Assembly (NCBI GenBank): GCA_963931865.1
Contig: OZ007511.1
Location: forward strand, 2,471,836 to 2,535,835
Direction: 5' to 3'
DNA length: 64,000 nucleotides
DNA from: Axinella damicornis
Taxonomy: Eukaryota; Porifera; Demospongiae; Axinellida; Axinellidae
Below the pieces are notes generated by a model that was given only the letters and a program-made list of their open reading frames with translations, searched no databases and had not been told where the DNA came from. Positions 21,561 to 33,588 of the stretch are shown piece by piece; position 1 is the first letter of the stretch, and every line of letters starts with the position of its first letter. Both the position numbers and the translations under genes were made by a program.

Positions 21561-21826
21561 CAGGGCCGTAGGAGTAGGTGCGGCAGGTGCAGTGGCCGCC
21601 GGACCAATAATATGCTCAGTCTGGCTACATGTAGCAAGTTGTTGAATCTTGCAGTTTCATCTCAAGATTGCACCAGAAACGATCTCAGGTCTAAAATAAT
21701 TTTCCTGAGGGCCCCCAGACCCCCCTATGTGACACGCTTCACGCTCTTGCTCCGCTTGCATGCATGCCGATTTCATCGCTCAAAGCCCTCTCCGTCTGAC
21801 CAAACTAAAATTGCTTCCTACAGTAT
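21561..21826. mobile_element. CAGGGCYGTA element, copy 1 (inverted relative to 34617-34915)
   Basis: Reverse-complement match to 34617-34915, including CAATAATATGCTCAGTCTGG and TTGTTGAATCTTGCAGTTTC. Left terminus CAGGGCCGTAGGAGTAGG; the right end is worn. Confidence 0.75.
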
Positions 21827-23854
21827 GTACGGAGGGGCCCGACCTCGTACTCGGTTATTGGGGAGGCAATGTTCAGACCCCAGTCTGCAAGTGAACATGC
21901 CGACTTCCCGCCAAAACTTGCTACAAATTCAATACTTAAACCCCAAACCGGATGTAGCCAGTTGCGCATGCGCGCAGGCTGACCTTTGAACCTTTGGCTC
22001 AGAGTCTTGCAAGTTCAAAGTATAGTATCCATGGCCGGGATATGGGTGTGCATGCGAGAGAGCTGGGGGCTCTATCTGTGTAATCCCATGGTATTTGCGA
22101 CGATTCTCACCTGGAATGGACGAGTCAGAGCAAGCCCACAGTGAGAGCGGCACTCATGCTCTGTCCATTATGCTCTGTCATACTACCTCGTCAAGGACGA
22201 GTCAGAGCGTGGGTTCTTCCCACCTGGATGTTGGCCATACAGCAGGGGGCGAGGCTAGACAAGGGTGTGCAGTAAGAGTGGGGCTCTATCTTGTGTGCTT
22301 GAATGGTCTGTATTATTCTCGTTGAGAGCCAGAGAGAGGATTCTACCCACCTGGTTTGAGGAGCACTGAGACTGATATAACAATTCCCATGCATTAGGAT
22401 AGAACCAAGCAAGGGCTAAAACGTGTAGTTGTATTGACAGACAACAGTGGAGTTGCTATTTTAAGTGTGGGGTAGCCTCGTTCCCAGGCCCGCGTGCCGT
22501 TTCGGTTGCAGTGTGGGGGTTGACAGACACCCCACAAATTTCTTTGGACAGTTGCTTGTAGGAAGAATTTCACTGAGTGTCCAGACACCCCTGCCCTCGC
22601 TCTACGCAGGTATATATAGCATGGTGTGCTTCTCAGCAACTGTGCAAAGGAATTAGCGGGGTATCCGGGGCACCCCCACACTTGCTCAAAAGAGGGTTTG
22701 AACTCTGCCCCTTAGCTTGGCAACACAGTTACACAGGCAGAATATTCCATAGTAGTGATTTTGGAAGATTGAAAGAAAGAGCTCGTGTTCTCTGTACTGA
22801 ATTCAGCCACAAACTACCAACGCACACCATTTTGTGTCCCAGCAGTTCCTCCTGTAGAAACCGTCATCATGCGAATTGGTTCAGCACAAACCTAGCACTG
22901 TTTAATCTCGGTTCAATTGGAAATTGAATGAGAAAAATTGCAAACAGGTGTAACCGCCAACAGTTACCGTTGAATAGAGCTCACTATAAGCTTTCTTTTG
23001 GTGTATGGATACTGATCGACGTTTGGTGATGGTGTCACAGGAAATCTGAATACTAGCACCCATTTAGGAAAACTGGAACCCCCATCTGACTGTAGGATAT
23101 CCGGCATCCCCTGCCACAAATCCTAGGATATTTGGTACCCCTGCCAAAAATCCTACTTGGTACCCCCTTCCAAAAATCCTAGGGCTTACTTACAGCAAGG
23201 GGGTGCCATATACCTTAGGTTTTTTTTTAATGGGATGCCAGATATGCTAAGTTATAAGTTTGAAAGTCCAACACAGTTCACACCAGTGAAGCTGTTCTTC
23301 ACATTTGTCACACTGCATTAATCACCGTGCATTTCTGGCATCAGACAATTAAAATACAGCAGCGGAAGCAATTCAAACTCCAGTTCTGGTAGTCTAGCCA
23401 CTGCAAAAGCGGGGGGGGGGGGGGGGGGCTTGATGTTTTGAGTGCATGCATGTGATGCATGCAGGCATCCATAAATTAAGTGCACATGATGCTGGCAGCC
23501 ATTTTGAGTGGCAAGAATAATACAGCTGGTTCTCGCAATCTGCAGTGGGATCAGGTTGAACTTGGCTGGTATGCAACTACTCAACAGCGAACGTTAACAT
23601 ATACTTGGAAGACAGCTATACAGCTGTGCGCATTTCTGCAATCACAATTATTATAGAATGTACCTACCATCTTCTTTCCACTCATGAAACAGAGAGAATA
23701 TGGAAAGATTGCGGGTAGATAACCAGCTATGACATCAATTGCATAAGTCTGTACTGAAGTCATTTTATATTGTAAATTGTTATTGAATGCGGGACGTGTC
23801 ATTGGACAAACATTGAACTATGTCTAAACTTAATACAATTGTCACAGCAATTCC

Positions 23855-25334
23855 CTAGCGGCACAGTTCTTCATTAAAGTGACTGTACTCAAATTGAGTG
23901 GCGAATGGTCCATTTACTATGTATTGGGAGTAACGTCCCTCAATCAGAGGGTCATTAGGGTTTTCGACCTCGTATACTGGACCACCTTGCCTGTTACCAG
24001 CATAGAGGCACGGAACATCAGTACCATCCCAGGTCTGGGGAAGGAAGGGGGGGGGGGAAGGGAGGAGGAGGTGTGGGGAAATAAAGGAGGCAGAAGGAGA
24101 GAAGGAGAAGGATGTGTAGGGAGAAAGGAGAAAGGGGGGGGGGGGGGGGGGGGGGGGGGGGAGGAAGAGGGAATGAATAATAAGGAGAAACAGTAATAAT
24201 TAACGTCGTACTATTGTGTGCCATTTGCTGGAGAGTTCAGCTAGCAACCCACCTGATCCTCACGCCAGGCGGCAAACGCCCTTGGCTCCCCTTCAGGTGG
24301 TGTCATGGTAAGAATGAAGACATTAGTGGAGCCGTCCCTAGTCTGTCCAGTGTAGGGCTGCACCGTGATCGGGACATTCCAGAACTGGCCTGAGTGGAGA
24401 CAATACCGGGGGGGGGGGGGGGGGGATTCTGGGGTGAAGGTATGCTGTAGCCACCTGTGTCAATTTTCTCAGATACTAAAGAGTGGGTACCAATTTGTCC
24501 TAAATCAAGAGCTTCAGAAGTGAACAGTCGAGTGGTCAAGCACAATTTTCACCAACAAAAATTGTGACCTGTTCACAAAACTAGAAATGCTGGGGGGATT
24601 CTGGGGTGAAGGTATGCTGTAGCGAACAGGGGGTAGCCACCTGTGTCAATTTTCTCAGATACTAAAGAGTGGGTACCATTTTGTCCTAAATCAAAGAAGT
24701 GAACAGTCGAGTGGTCAATCACAATTTTCACAAACCAAAATTGTGACCTGTTCACAAAACTAGAAATGCTTTTACAGGTGATGCGCAAGTAACTACGCCT
24801 TGCTGAAACAATGCATTGCAAGCTGCATACCAATGAGGCCGTGTGCTGCTTCTCGGATGTTCAGCCCTCGTGAGACCACAAACTTGATCATCTGCATGCC
24901 AGAAATGTTCTGACAGAACACACGTACCACCAGATTAGTGTCGGCACAGTTTGGGACGGTCACACGGACATGGCTTGTAAACTGCCTCATCCTGATCCCA
25001 GCTTGCGAGTACAAAGGTCTTCCTACACCATTCACACTTGCCGCACAACCAGATACGTCGACAGCTATGGTGACACACTGTCCGTTGCTGTCAACCGCTC
25101 GGATACCAACTTGGTCTATGACATTCAGTACTTCAGTTTCTTGTACACCATTGATGGTGATTTGTCTCAAACGCTGAGCGTAGCGTGCATTGACAGACAC
25201 ACATTCATCTGAGATGAGGTTTAAGTATGTTGACTGTCGGCCATGAATTTCATAGCAAAGATATCTGTCTGGCAAACCGGATATTGGCACGGTGAAGAGA
25301 GGATCGCCAATGATTGTATCATTGCGGATGAGAC
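23855..25334 (-). other. AF-A C-terminal module: ITIH C-terminal / Wreath-like (exons 16-18)
   Basis: Starts IIGDPLFTVP (Asp1138-Pro1139), then LCYEIHG, LNLISDECVSVNA, GIRAVDSNGQC, VTVPNC, MIKFVVSRGLNI, HGLIGQFWNVPI, CLYAGNRQGGP, IEGRYSQYIVNGPF and C-terminal FNEELCR. The order matches the inter-alpha-trypsin inhibitor heavy-chain C-terminal domain (GDPHFI, LCFNI, L-x-LVQDP-x-TGFSVNG, HGLLGQFF, IDGAYTDYIVPDIF). By position it is also what the sponge literature calls the Wreath domain; that equation is my inference. Confidence 0.7.
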
Positions 25335-28312
25335 CTGGGAGGTGTGGAGGGAGGGGGGGTGGGGTAAGGTAAGGAGGGATGAAGAATAGTTGCAGTGCAC
25401 ATCCCTCAACCCACCATGGGGACGGACAGAATGATATTGTAGCAACAGTGCAGGTTTGTTCACATGCTGAAATCGGCACATTGTGGAAACCATTTTCTTC
25501 TACCAATTACGGCATATTTGGACATGCCAATTAAGCTAAAATTGGAAGCAACAGCAATCCTGTCCCGCAGAGTGACTGATGTGCCATTTCTACCCCAAAA
25601 ATGGAACGACGAAACAAAATCATTTTGGGTTTGTCATGCATTAGCAAAACATCCATCTGGTCCTTAGGCCAGGCACGCTACCCAATAACATTTCTACTGA
25701 ATTATATTCCCCCCTCTTTGCTCACCACACTCCAGCCTCTCCATCTGCCTGAGCCTGGTCTCTCCAGGATTCACAAAATAGTCGTCAACAAACTGCTGCA
25801 GCTGAGTCTCGTCCCCGACGTCCACCACGCTGGAGTCCCGCAGCACAGTCTGACCACTCGTATTCCCACAGAGTCCGCACGCATTTGGGAGAAATTGTGT
25901 GTCAATGCTCACCCTCACAGACACAGCCAGGGCCTCCATCACAAAACTGACGGACAGGTTCCCTAGTTCTCGCAAGATGAACGTTGTGCCGCCGAACAAC
26001 TGGAGGACCTCGTACTGCGACGGATCACCACTGATCACGTCAATGTCTCCCGCACGCAGCACAGCAGCAACATTGCGGTAGTACACGCCCACTCTGCTGG
26101 TGAAGAGCTGGCCATCCAATTGGTCGATTCGAATGGAAAAGTCAGCTGCAAGGGCATCACAGGAGGTGACCAAGTGATGCTCACACGTTTGGTTGAATGG
26201 GTACATGATGGCTGCTTCAAACGTCGTGATTTCAGATGGACTGCTGATGGTGCTCCGCACGACACACTGGGAGACCATTGCTGGTGCTGTGAACGATATG
26301 GGCAAAGTTGTAATGAGCACAGTATGACTACATACGATATTGATTGTTCTTCGTACTTTCATTCCAAAAACTATTTTGTCGAAATGCGGTTGTACCAAAT
26401 CATGGGCGAGGACTGAACGTAATTCTCCGCAAAGGCAGTGGCGTATCTATGGCAGGGCCTAGCAGGGCACAGGCCCTGCCTGACGTTCACCCAGCCAGTA
26501 GTAGCTATAGGTAGTAGTAGCGACTAGCGAGGTAGCAGTAAGATGGCATCAGTCCTGCTTGAGACCCTAGCAGCTGTCAACGTAGTAGGTAGCACAGTCA
26601 CACTTCCAGGAGCAGCACTTGAGGGCTTTGAGGCACACTGGCTAGGTTTGGTGGTAAGCTGTAGTTAGAGGAGTGCACCAGAAGCGATCTCAGAGGGAAA
26701 GTTCAATGGCAAGCTTTACGCACAATTCTACTTAACTTTCCTGGCCTAGATACGCCACTGCGCAAGGGTGATTCTGATTCATGTTGCACAACAAATAAAA
26801 TGGCCGGCCCACTAGTAGTCCATAGTCTAGAGTGAAGTAATAAACTTTGCTAGTCTCAACACTTACTGGTGTAATTCCTTAAGGTTATGGGATACTCGTG
26901 CGTGCACCGTGCAAAATGTGTAGGGAAATGTATACTTAATTCGCTAACCAAAAATCTCGAGTACGAAGAGCGTTGATTCTGGTGGTGGAGGTGCGCTGTC
27001 ACGAGGTGCAGGACATGACGGAAGCTTTTTTGATAGCATAATCCTTGGAAAATTTATTTGCTGTCTCGCTCGAGAAAAGCGGTGAATACGGCTTTTTGGT
27101 GAACTGAACTGCTCGTTTATGCACGGCTATACAGTGTATCGGTAAAAGCTTCCGTCATGTCCTGCACCTTGTGACAGCGCACCTCCACCGCCAGAATCAA
27201 GTTGCTCACGCTCTTCATACCAGAGATTTTTGGTTAGCGAAATTAAGCTAATACATTTCGCATGGCGTGCGCACGAGTACCCCGTAGCCTTAATGCCAGA
27301 TCAAATTAAGTGCGAGCAGTGTGCTGCATACATTACGCAATGTGGCGAAACAAAATTGTCGAATACATGATGAATGCGCATCAAATCAAATACTCAAACT
27401 TTCATTGACAATGTACATACAATGCGGATGAAGACAGACAGACAGACAGACAGACATGGTCACTCACCATCGTCATCCACGATGCAGCATATGGTGCTCT
27501 CGTTTCCTGGAGCAAAACGCACCATAGCCGGGGCATTATCAGGCAGCTGGAATACCACCATCAGACACTCCATCTCTTCTGCTACCGAGTCGTCCTCTAT
27601 GGTGATGTTGAAACAGGTCTCTCCTGCATCGCTGTCCGCCAAGGAAATGTCCAAGGTCTGGTTTATCCTGCCATAGTCCACACCAGGAGTGGCTACAGTG
27701 GAGGAAAGTTAGTAGACGTTTCAGAGTGTGCTCTGCTAACTGAAAAAATCACCATGCTGGAAGTTCTGTGTAAAGTACACATACTCACAAGCAACACTGT
27801 GTCCAAGAGAAGCCTCGTTCCCAGGCACCTGGGAATGAGGCTAGTCAAAGGGAGGAATATTACCGGAAGACAAGGCACTGATGCTCATGTTGAATTCCGG
27901 TAGTTGCATGGACTGCACGGTGAGTTGGAACGGCTGTGCAAATGGTGCGCTGAACTGCACACAAACTGGTGTCGTGCCAACGTTTTCAGGGATCTCAGGA
28001 GTTTTCTGGACGGAGAGTACCAACTCTGGGAGGGGAGGAGGAAGAGGAGTAGGGGGGAGGGAGGGAGGGGAGGAGGAGGAGGAGGGGGGGGGGGGGGGGG
28101 GGGGGGGAGGGAGGAGTGAGGGAGGGAGGGGGGGGAGGGAGCGAGAGAGTAGGAGGAGGAGGAGGAGGAGGGAGAAGGATGGGGAGACAGGCATGGAGGA
28201 GGAGAGGGAGGAGGAAAGAGGAGCATAATTGCATTCTATGGTCACCCAGAACTGAGAGGGTACAGGTCATGGGACTATAAGCGCCACATCGCTGAAGGCA
28301 ACATGCGCGCGT

Positions 28313-28366
<54 letters not shown>

Positions 28367-31300
28367 AACACTGTGTTGGTTCCACCAGTTATCTCCACCC
28401 ACCATCGTCGTCCAGAACCATCACCGTTGTTGTGTTGTATTGTCCTAGACCAGCCCTTGGTTGACCAGCAGGGATACCCAGAGTTAGAGTGAATACCTCT
28501 GTCTCCTCCAGTGCAACATTGTCATCCTGAACCTCGAGGTTAACACACTGCTCACTGTCGCTGGGGCCAAACTCTAGTGTCCGCACATTTCCAGTGTTAG
28601 AAACTATGGGAGTAGGGTGTTGGTGTGTGGGTGTGTGTGGGGTGTGGTGTGGTGGAGGTAGCAGTGTTATGGGATGGTGTGTGTGTGAGTACTAAGACAG
28701 AATACTGTATATCGGGTTGTTAAAAATATTTTCGCGAATGCCACTAAACGCGAACATTTATCACGCAAAATTATACTGAGAAAAATTACGGTAAGGAACA
28801 CATGTCTAATTCACGGCTCTCTGGCTGTTTCTCTGCTTTCAACGATGGACTTCCAGCCTGACTCAAGACGGAAATACCTTGTCAAAGTATCACTCAAGTG
28901 GACGGAGAGGTTCAAGATGCGGGAGCAGCACATTGAGCACACGGTGAGAAGGAGCGGAGCGGACCGGAATAGGTAAGTAGCTACTACTCATAATTACATT
29001 TGTCACGACCATGATGGGTCCGCAGCAGCTCGAGTTTTACCGAAGAAGCTGGATCGGTGTGTTAGTGAAAGAACGGCAAGTACAGAGTCGTTTAAAAACA
29101 TTCGCTTCGATCACAGCAGTTTGTGAAAAATTTTCAACATGAATAATATTGTCAAGATATACGGTAGCATCACTAGCTGTGCACACTGCACAGCACAAAT
29201 CACTCAGTGACATCAGAAATATTTTATCTACATGCTACAGAGTAAGGCTGACCTTTTCGACTAGTGGACATGCAAGGAATGCAGTTAGTCATTCAGGCCC
29301 TAGTTGATAGGTGGGACTAGATATACATTGAGGCAGTTGCCTCCTTGCTTTTCTGAACAATGACACGCGTGTCCGGAGTCCTAGATTCTCACACATGCCG
29401 CGTATGATGATCTGATGACAGAGACGGGGGCTAGGCTGACCATGAGTTGACGTATATACTCTTAACGCGGATAGTGCAGGTCTGGGACAGTCGGGGCACC
29501 GGCATATTGCTGTAGCATTTCGAGAGCAACTGTTTGCGCGCACTGTGGAAGTAATGAATTAACTCACGAATAAGTAATTAGCTCGAAAATTTTCGCCGCA
29601 CGCTTCGTGTGCGCTGAGAACTCCATGCCTCCTCGGTCTCAAAATCCTAGCTATGCCCCTGGGCACTATAATGCATTCCAACGTGCATGATGATGTCATC
29701 ATCCAATGTGTGTGAGATGTCATTATCCAATGTGCATGATGATGTCATCATCCAATGTGTGTGATGATGTCATCATCCAATGTGTGTGATGATGTCATTA
29801 TCCAATGTGTGTGATGACTTCATTATCCAATGAGTGCGATGATGTCCTCATCCAATGTATGTGATGATGTCATTATCCAATGTGTGTGATGATGTCATCA
29901 TCCAATGTGTGTACGTGTGATGATTACAATGTGTGTGATGATGTCATCTGTGTGTGATGATTTCATTATCCAATGAGTGTGATGATGTCATCATCCAATG
30001 TGTGTGATGGTGTTGTTTAGATTGGTGATGAGGCCATTTTACTCACATGTTACTGACAGTTGGAAGGTCTCAGATGTGCTGCCATTCTTGTCCACGCAGG
30101 CCATGCCCTGAGTACCAACACTCTCCAGGACCATGATCATCGGTTGTCGGAACGTAAACAACACAGCGGGAGGAGTGGGAGGGGCTGGAGGGAGGAGAAA
30201 GAACAGGTTACTCCAGGTAGGGGATGGAGTAAAGAACACAGGGGGAGGGGCTGGAGGGAAGAGAAAGAACAAGATACACAGGGGGAGGAGCTGGAGAGAG
30301 AAACGTAAACAACACGGGAGGAGCTGGAGAGAGAAACATAAACAACACGGGAGGAGCTGGAGAGAGAAACGTAAACAACACGGGAGGAGCTGGAGAGAGG
30401 AACGTAAACAACACGGGAGGAGCTGGAGAGAGGAACGTAAACAACACGGGAGGAGCTGGAGAGAGGAACGTAAACAACACGGGAGGAGCTGGAGAGAGGA
30501 ACGTAAACAACACAGGGGGAGGAGCTGGAGAGAGGAACGTAAACAACACGGGAGGAGCTGGACGGAGGAACATAAACAACACAGGGGGAGGAGCTGGAGA
30601 GAGGAACGTAAACAACACGGGAGGAGCTGGACGGAGGAGAGAGCAGAACGTAAACAACACAGGGGAATCATTTCCCAACTTACGCGAGTCAGTGATTGTG
30701 ATGGTGGCAGTGGTTCGTGCAGGGTCCAGATCTAAACCACTTGTAAAGTTGGTGGTTAGGGTTAGGGCTATTAGGTTGATAGAGAAGGTCTCGTTTCCCT
30801 CCATGTCTGGATCGGGAATCACTGGGATTTGGACACACCCACGGTCTGTATTAGCAGCAATACTCGAGTTGAATGGGCCTCCCATGTAGTCAGCTCCAGC
30901 TGGAGGATTTAAGATGATGTCAACATGATGTCATCACACAATTAAGTGTCGTGTGTCTGTTATCTGTCTGCAAATCTCTCCCCTCTCTGTTGGCTCTAAT
31001 AACACTTGCAGCATATATGATCTCTTTTGTTTCCACAGCCCATGGTTACGGCATGTTTGCGCACTCACCGTGCGGTGATCAGAAGCTTAACAAGCTTTGA
31101 GTATATGATGAAGAGTAAGAAGGTAGGCCTCACCTTCAGGCAGGAAGGGGTAGAGTACGTACTAGATAGAATACAATCCTGAACTAAGTCAACAATAGCA
31201 GGCTTTTCTCCAGCAAAGGGCCCTCGCTTTTTCATTCCAGGCAGCAGTTCTACCGTCGAATATCACAGGAATTGGGTGAGTTTCTTGGTATGTTAGACAT

Positions 31301-33550
31301 TTTGGAGTCATGTGTTGTGCTATGATCCTATATATAAATCTACTGCTGTATACTGCATTAATTGAGTTGAAGTTGTTGCTATGCCAACCTATAATTTGCT
31401 TTGCACTGAGACCTCTCCCAAAGTAAGTATCATGTGGATAGTACAGACCTTTTAATCTGAGTAGCTATAGAAATGGGCTTCAAAAGTTAAAAGCAAGTTA
31501 GTTATATGGCTACAATCAACACTTCAGACAAGCTAATCCAGCCAATGTACACATGTACATGCTAATCAAGCAACAGCTGGACTATTCATTGACAACTCTA
31601 CTTGTGATAGTGTTTATGTAATTACCACTTCCACACCAAAGGGTTGTTAAATATCCATGCAGTATAGCCTCGTTCCCAGTCCCACGCCCAGCTTTCCGTC
31701 GCTGCTTAGTACGGTAAAGCGGGGAGGGCCTGGTACATTTCCTCACGTGAGTGACGTCAAGGGTAGAAAGGGGTAGAAAGACCGGAAGTTGAACGTGGGC
31801 GTACGTGGTCTCAGAACAGCAAGAAGAGCGAAGGTACCAGGTAACACACCACACGTATCTAGCTAGCGGGGGGCGACTGTCATACTCACCGAGCGTTGAA
31901 CGTGTAGATGGCTGAATAACACGCAAAACGTAGCGTCTTCGTTCTGAAAATTTTGCGGTTTTTCAATTACGTCATGCTCACGTGAGGAAATGTACCAGGC
32001 CCTCCCCGCTTTACCGTACTAAGCAGCGACGGAAAGCTGGGCGTGGGACTGGGAACGAGGCTACATGCAGTACACAATGGGGTGTATACTGTACTATGCT
32101 GTAATAGTAGGCGTGGTTTCCTGTGGAAGAAAAACGAAGGTGCGAAGGTCAGTTCAGCGTGCGAAGTTTAGTTGTTCGAAGTTGTGCTTAGTTGCTGAAG
32201 GTTGAAGATGGCTAGGAAGAATACGAAGACGTTAGTGACGTTCTACACCCTTCGACACTGTCAACACTCTATATGTACGTACCATGGCCTAAACGTTTGT
32301 CTTACTTGTCTCCGCTAAACTCTCCTTGTATACGTCGCTTCTTCGTCAATCTGTCAGACTCTCTCTCCTTTGCGTTACTCTCTTTTGAGGCCGTGTCCCT
32401 TTTCCCTGTATAGATCGCTTCTTTCTCAACTCTGCATTTCGCACGTGCAGTACATGCACGTGGCTATCGGGACACAAATTAAAGTGTGACGGATATATAT
32501 ATAATATATATACAGACGCGATGTGACTACACTGCACGATTAGTTGCCTCGCGCTAAGGCGCTCGGCAATTAGGTGGGTTTGAATTATGGATTGAAAATT
32601 GCAGAGTTTCTGGAAGACTTCAGTACTTAATAAAGAGCAGCTGAGATGAGAGTCAAACCTGCACCTAACAGCGAATATGTGCTTATACATGTAAATGAGC
32701 TGCGCATACTAATGAGTGACTACAGTACGTGCTCTGGAGAGTTCTTACCCTGAGCAGTTCCGTCTTCTGTGTCCACAGTGAAGTTGATTTGGCGGATCGT
32801 GACTGACGTGGCAACAACACACACTTCCACTGCACCATCCGATTCGGATACGGTGTATGCCCCCTGCTGAAATCCAACACGCACAACTGGAGGGAGGGAG
32901 GGAAGGAGGGAAGGAGGGAGGGAGGGAAGGAGGGAGGGAGGGAAGGACGGAGGGTGGGAGGGACGGAGGGAAGGAGGGAGGGAGGGAGGGAGGGAGGGAG
33001 GGAAGGAGGGGGATTTAGGTATGGGAGACAAATTGACACACAGCGTTAGGTATGGGAGACATATTGACACACAGCATGAGCCACTCTCGACTACGACTAG
33101 TGTGGTGCTCGCTCACGCTCGCCCACTACACCGAGGACCAATACGACACATTTCCACAATCTCCTCCATTTGGCACAAATTCATGTAATGTGCCTTAATG
33201 CAGCAGAGCTCCCAGAATGGCTATAGGTACTAGCCTAAGGTAGGGCCTTACATTCATTATCCAGCACAGCCACTTCTGTCGTTGCCTGAACCCCACTCAT
33301 GTCAGGGTTGATCACCGTCAAGTTGACAAAAATCACCTCTTCGTCCTCAAGGCCAATGTCGTCGTCCACGATCTGGAAGTTTATCGCTTCAATGGTGGAT
33401 CGAGTGCTGGAACCGGGTAGGAGAGCTGTGCGGTTGATGGTAGGCAGTGACGGGAACACAAAGGGAGGGGGAGGGACCATAGCTTCTGTGTGCACAAAGA
33501 GAAGTAAAGACATGAGTGCATGGCTGAATTGTTCATGCTAGGCCACTCCC

Positions 33551-33588
<38 letters not shown>

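Larger units (their letters stand above)
16722..23854. other. 7.1-kb gene-free region between convergent genes
   Basis: The coiled-coil gene ends on the left and AF-A on the right. Besides the elements listed separately, it holds an A-rich stretch (about 17216-17265), a possible ATTAAA poly(A) signal at 17051, a G34-type homopolymer (19549-19574) and an ~85-bp tandem duplication (19587-19760). Short open frames at 18190-18387, 22577-22927 and similar have no splice or domain support. Confidence 0.7.
28403..30184 (-). other. AF-A Calx-beta repeat 5 (exons 11-12)
   Basis: First half VLFTFRQPMIMVLESVGTQG with CVDKNGS, second half VQDDNVALEETEVFTLTL ending VMVLDDD. The start is proline-rich (PPPTPPAVLFTF) and matches the unit of the 33-bp array just upstream. 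Confidence 0.75.

Noticed and set aside
24793..25506. Calling the GDPLF module simply a second VWD
   Set aside because: GDP-x-aromatic also opens VWD domains, but the CGLCG motif is absent and the downstream order (HGLIGQFW, CLYAGNRQGG, Y-x-x-Y end) fits the ITIH C-terminal domain better. A distant VWD relation is not excluded.
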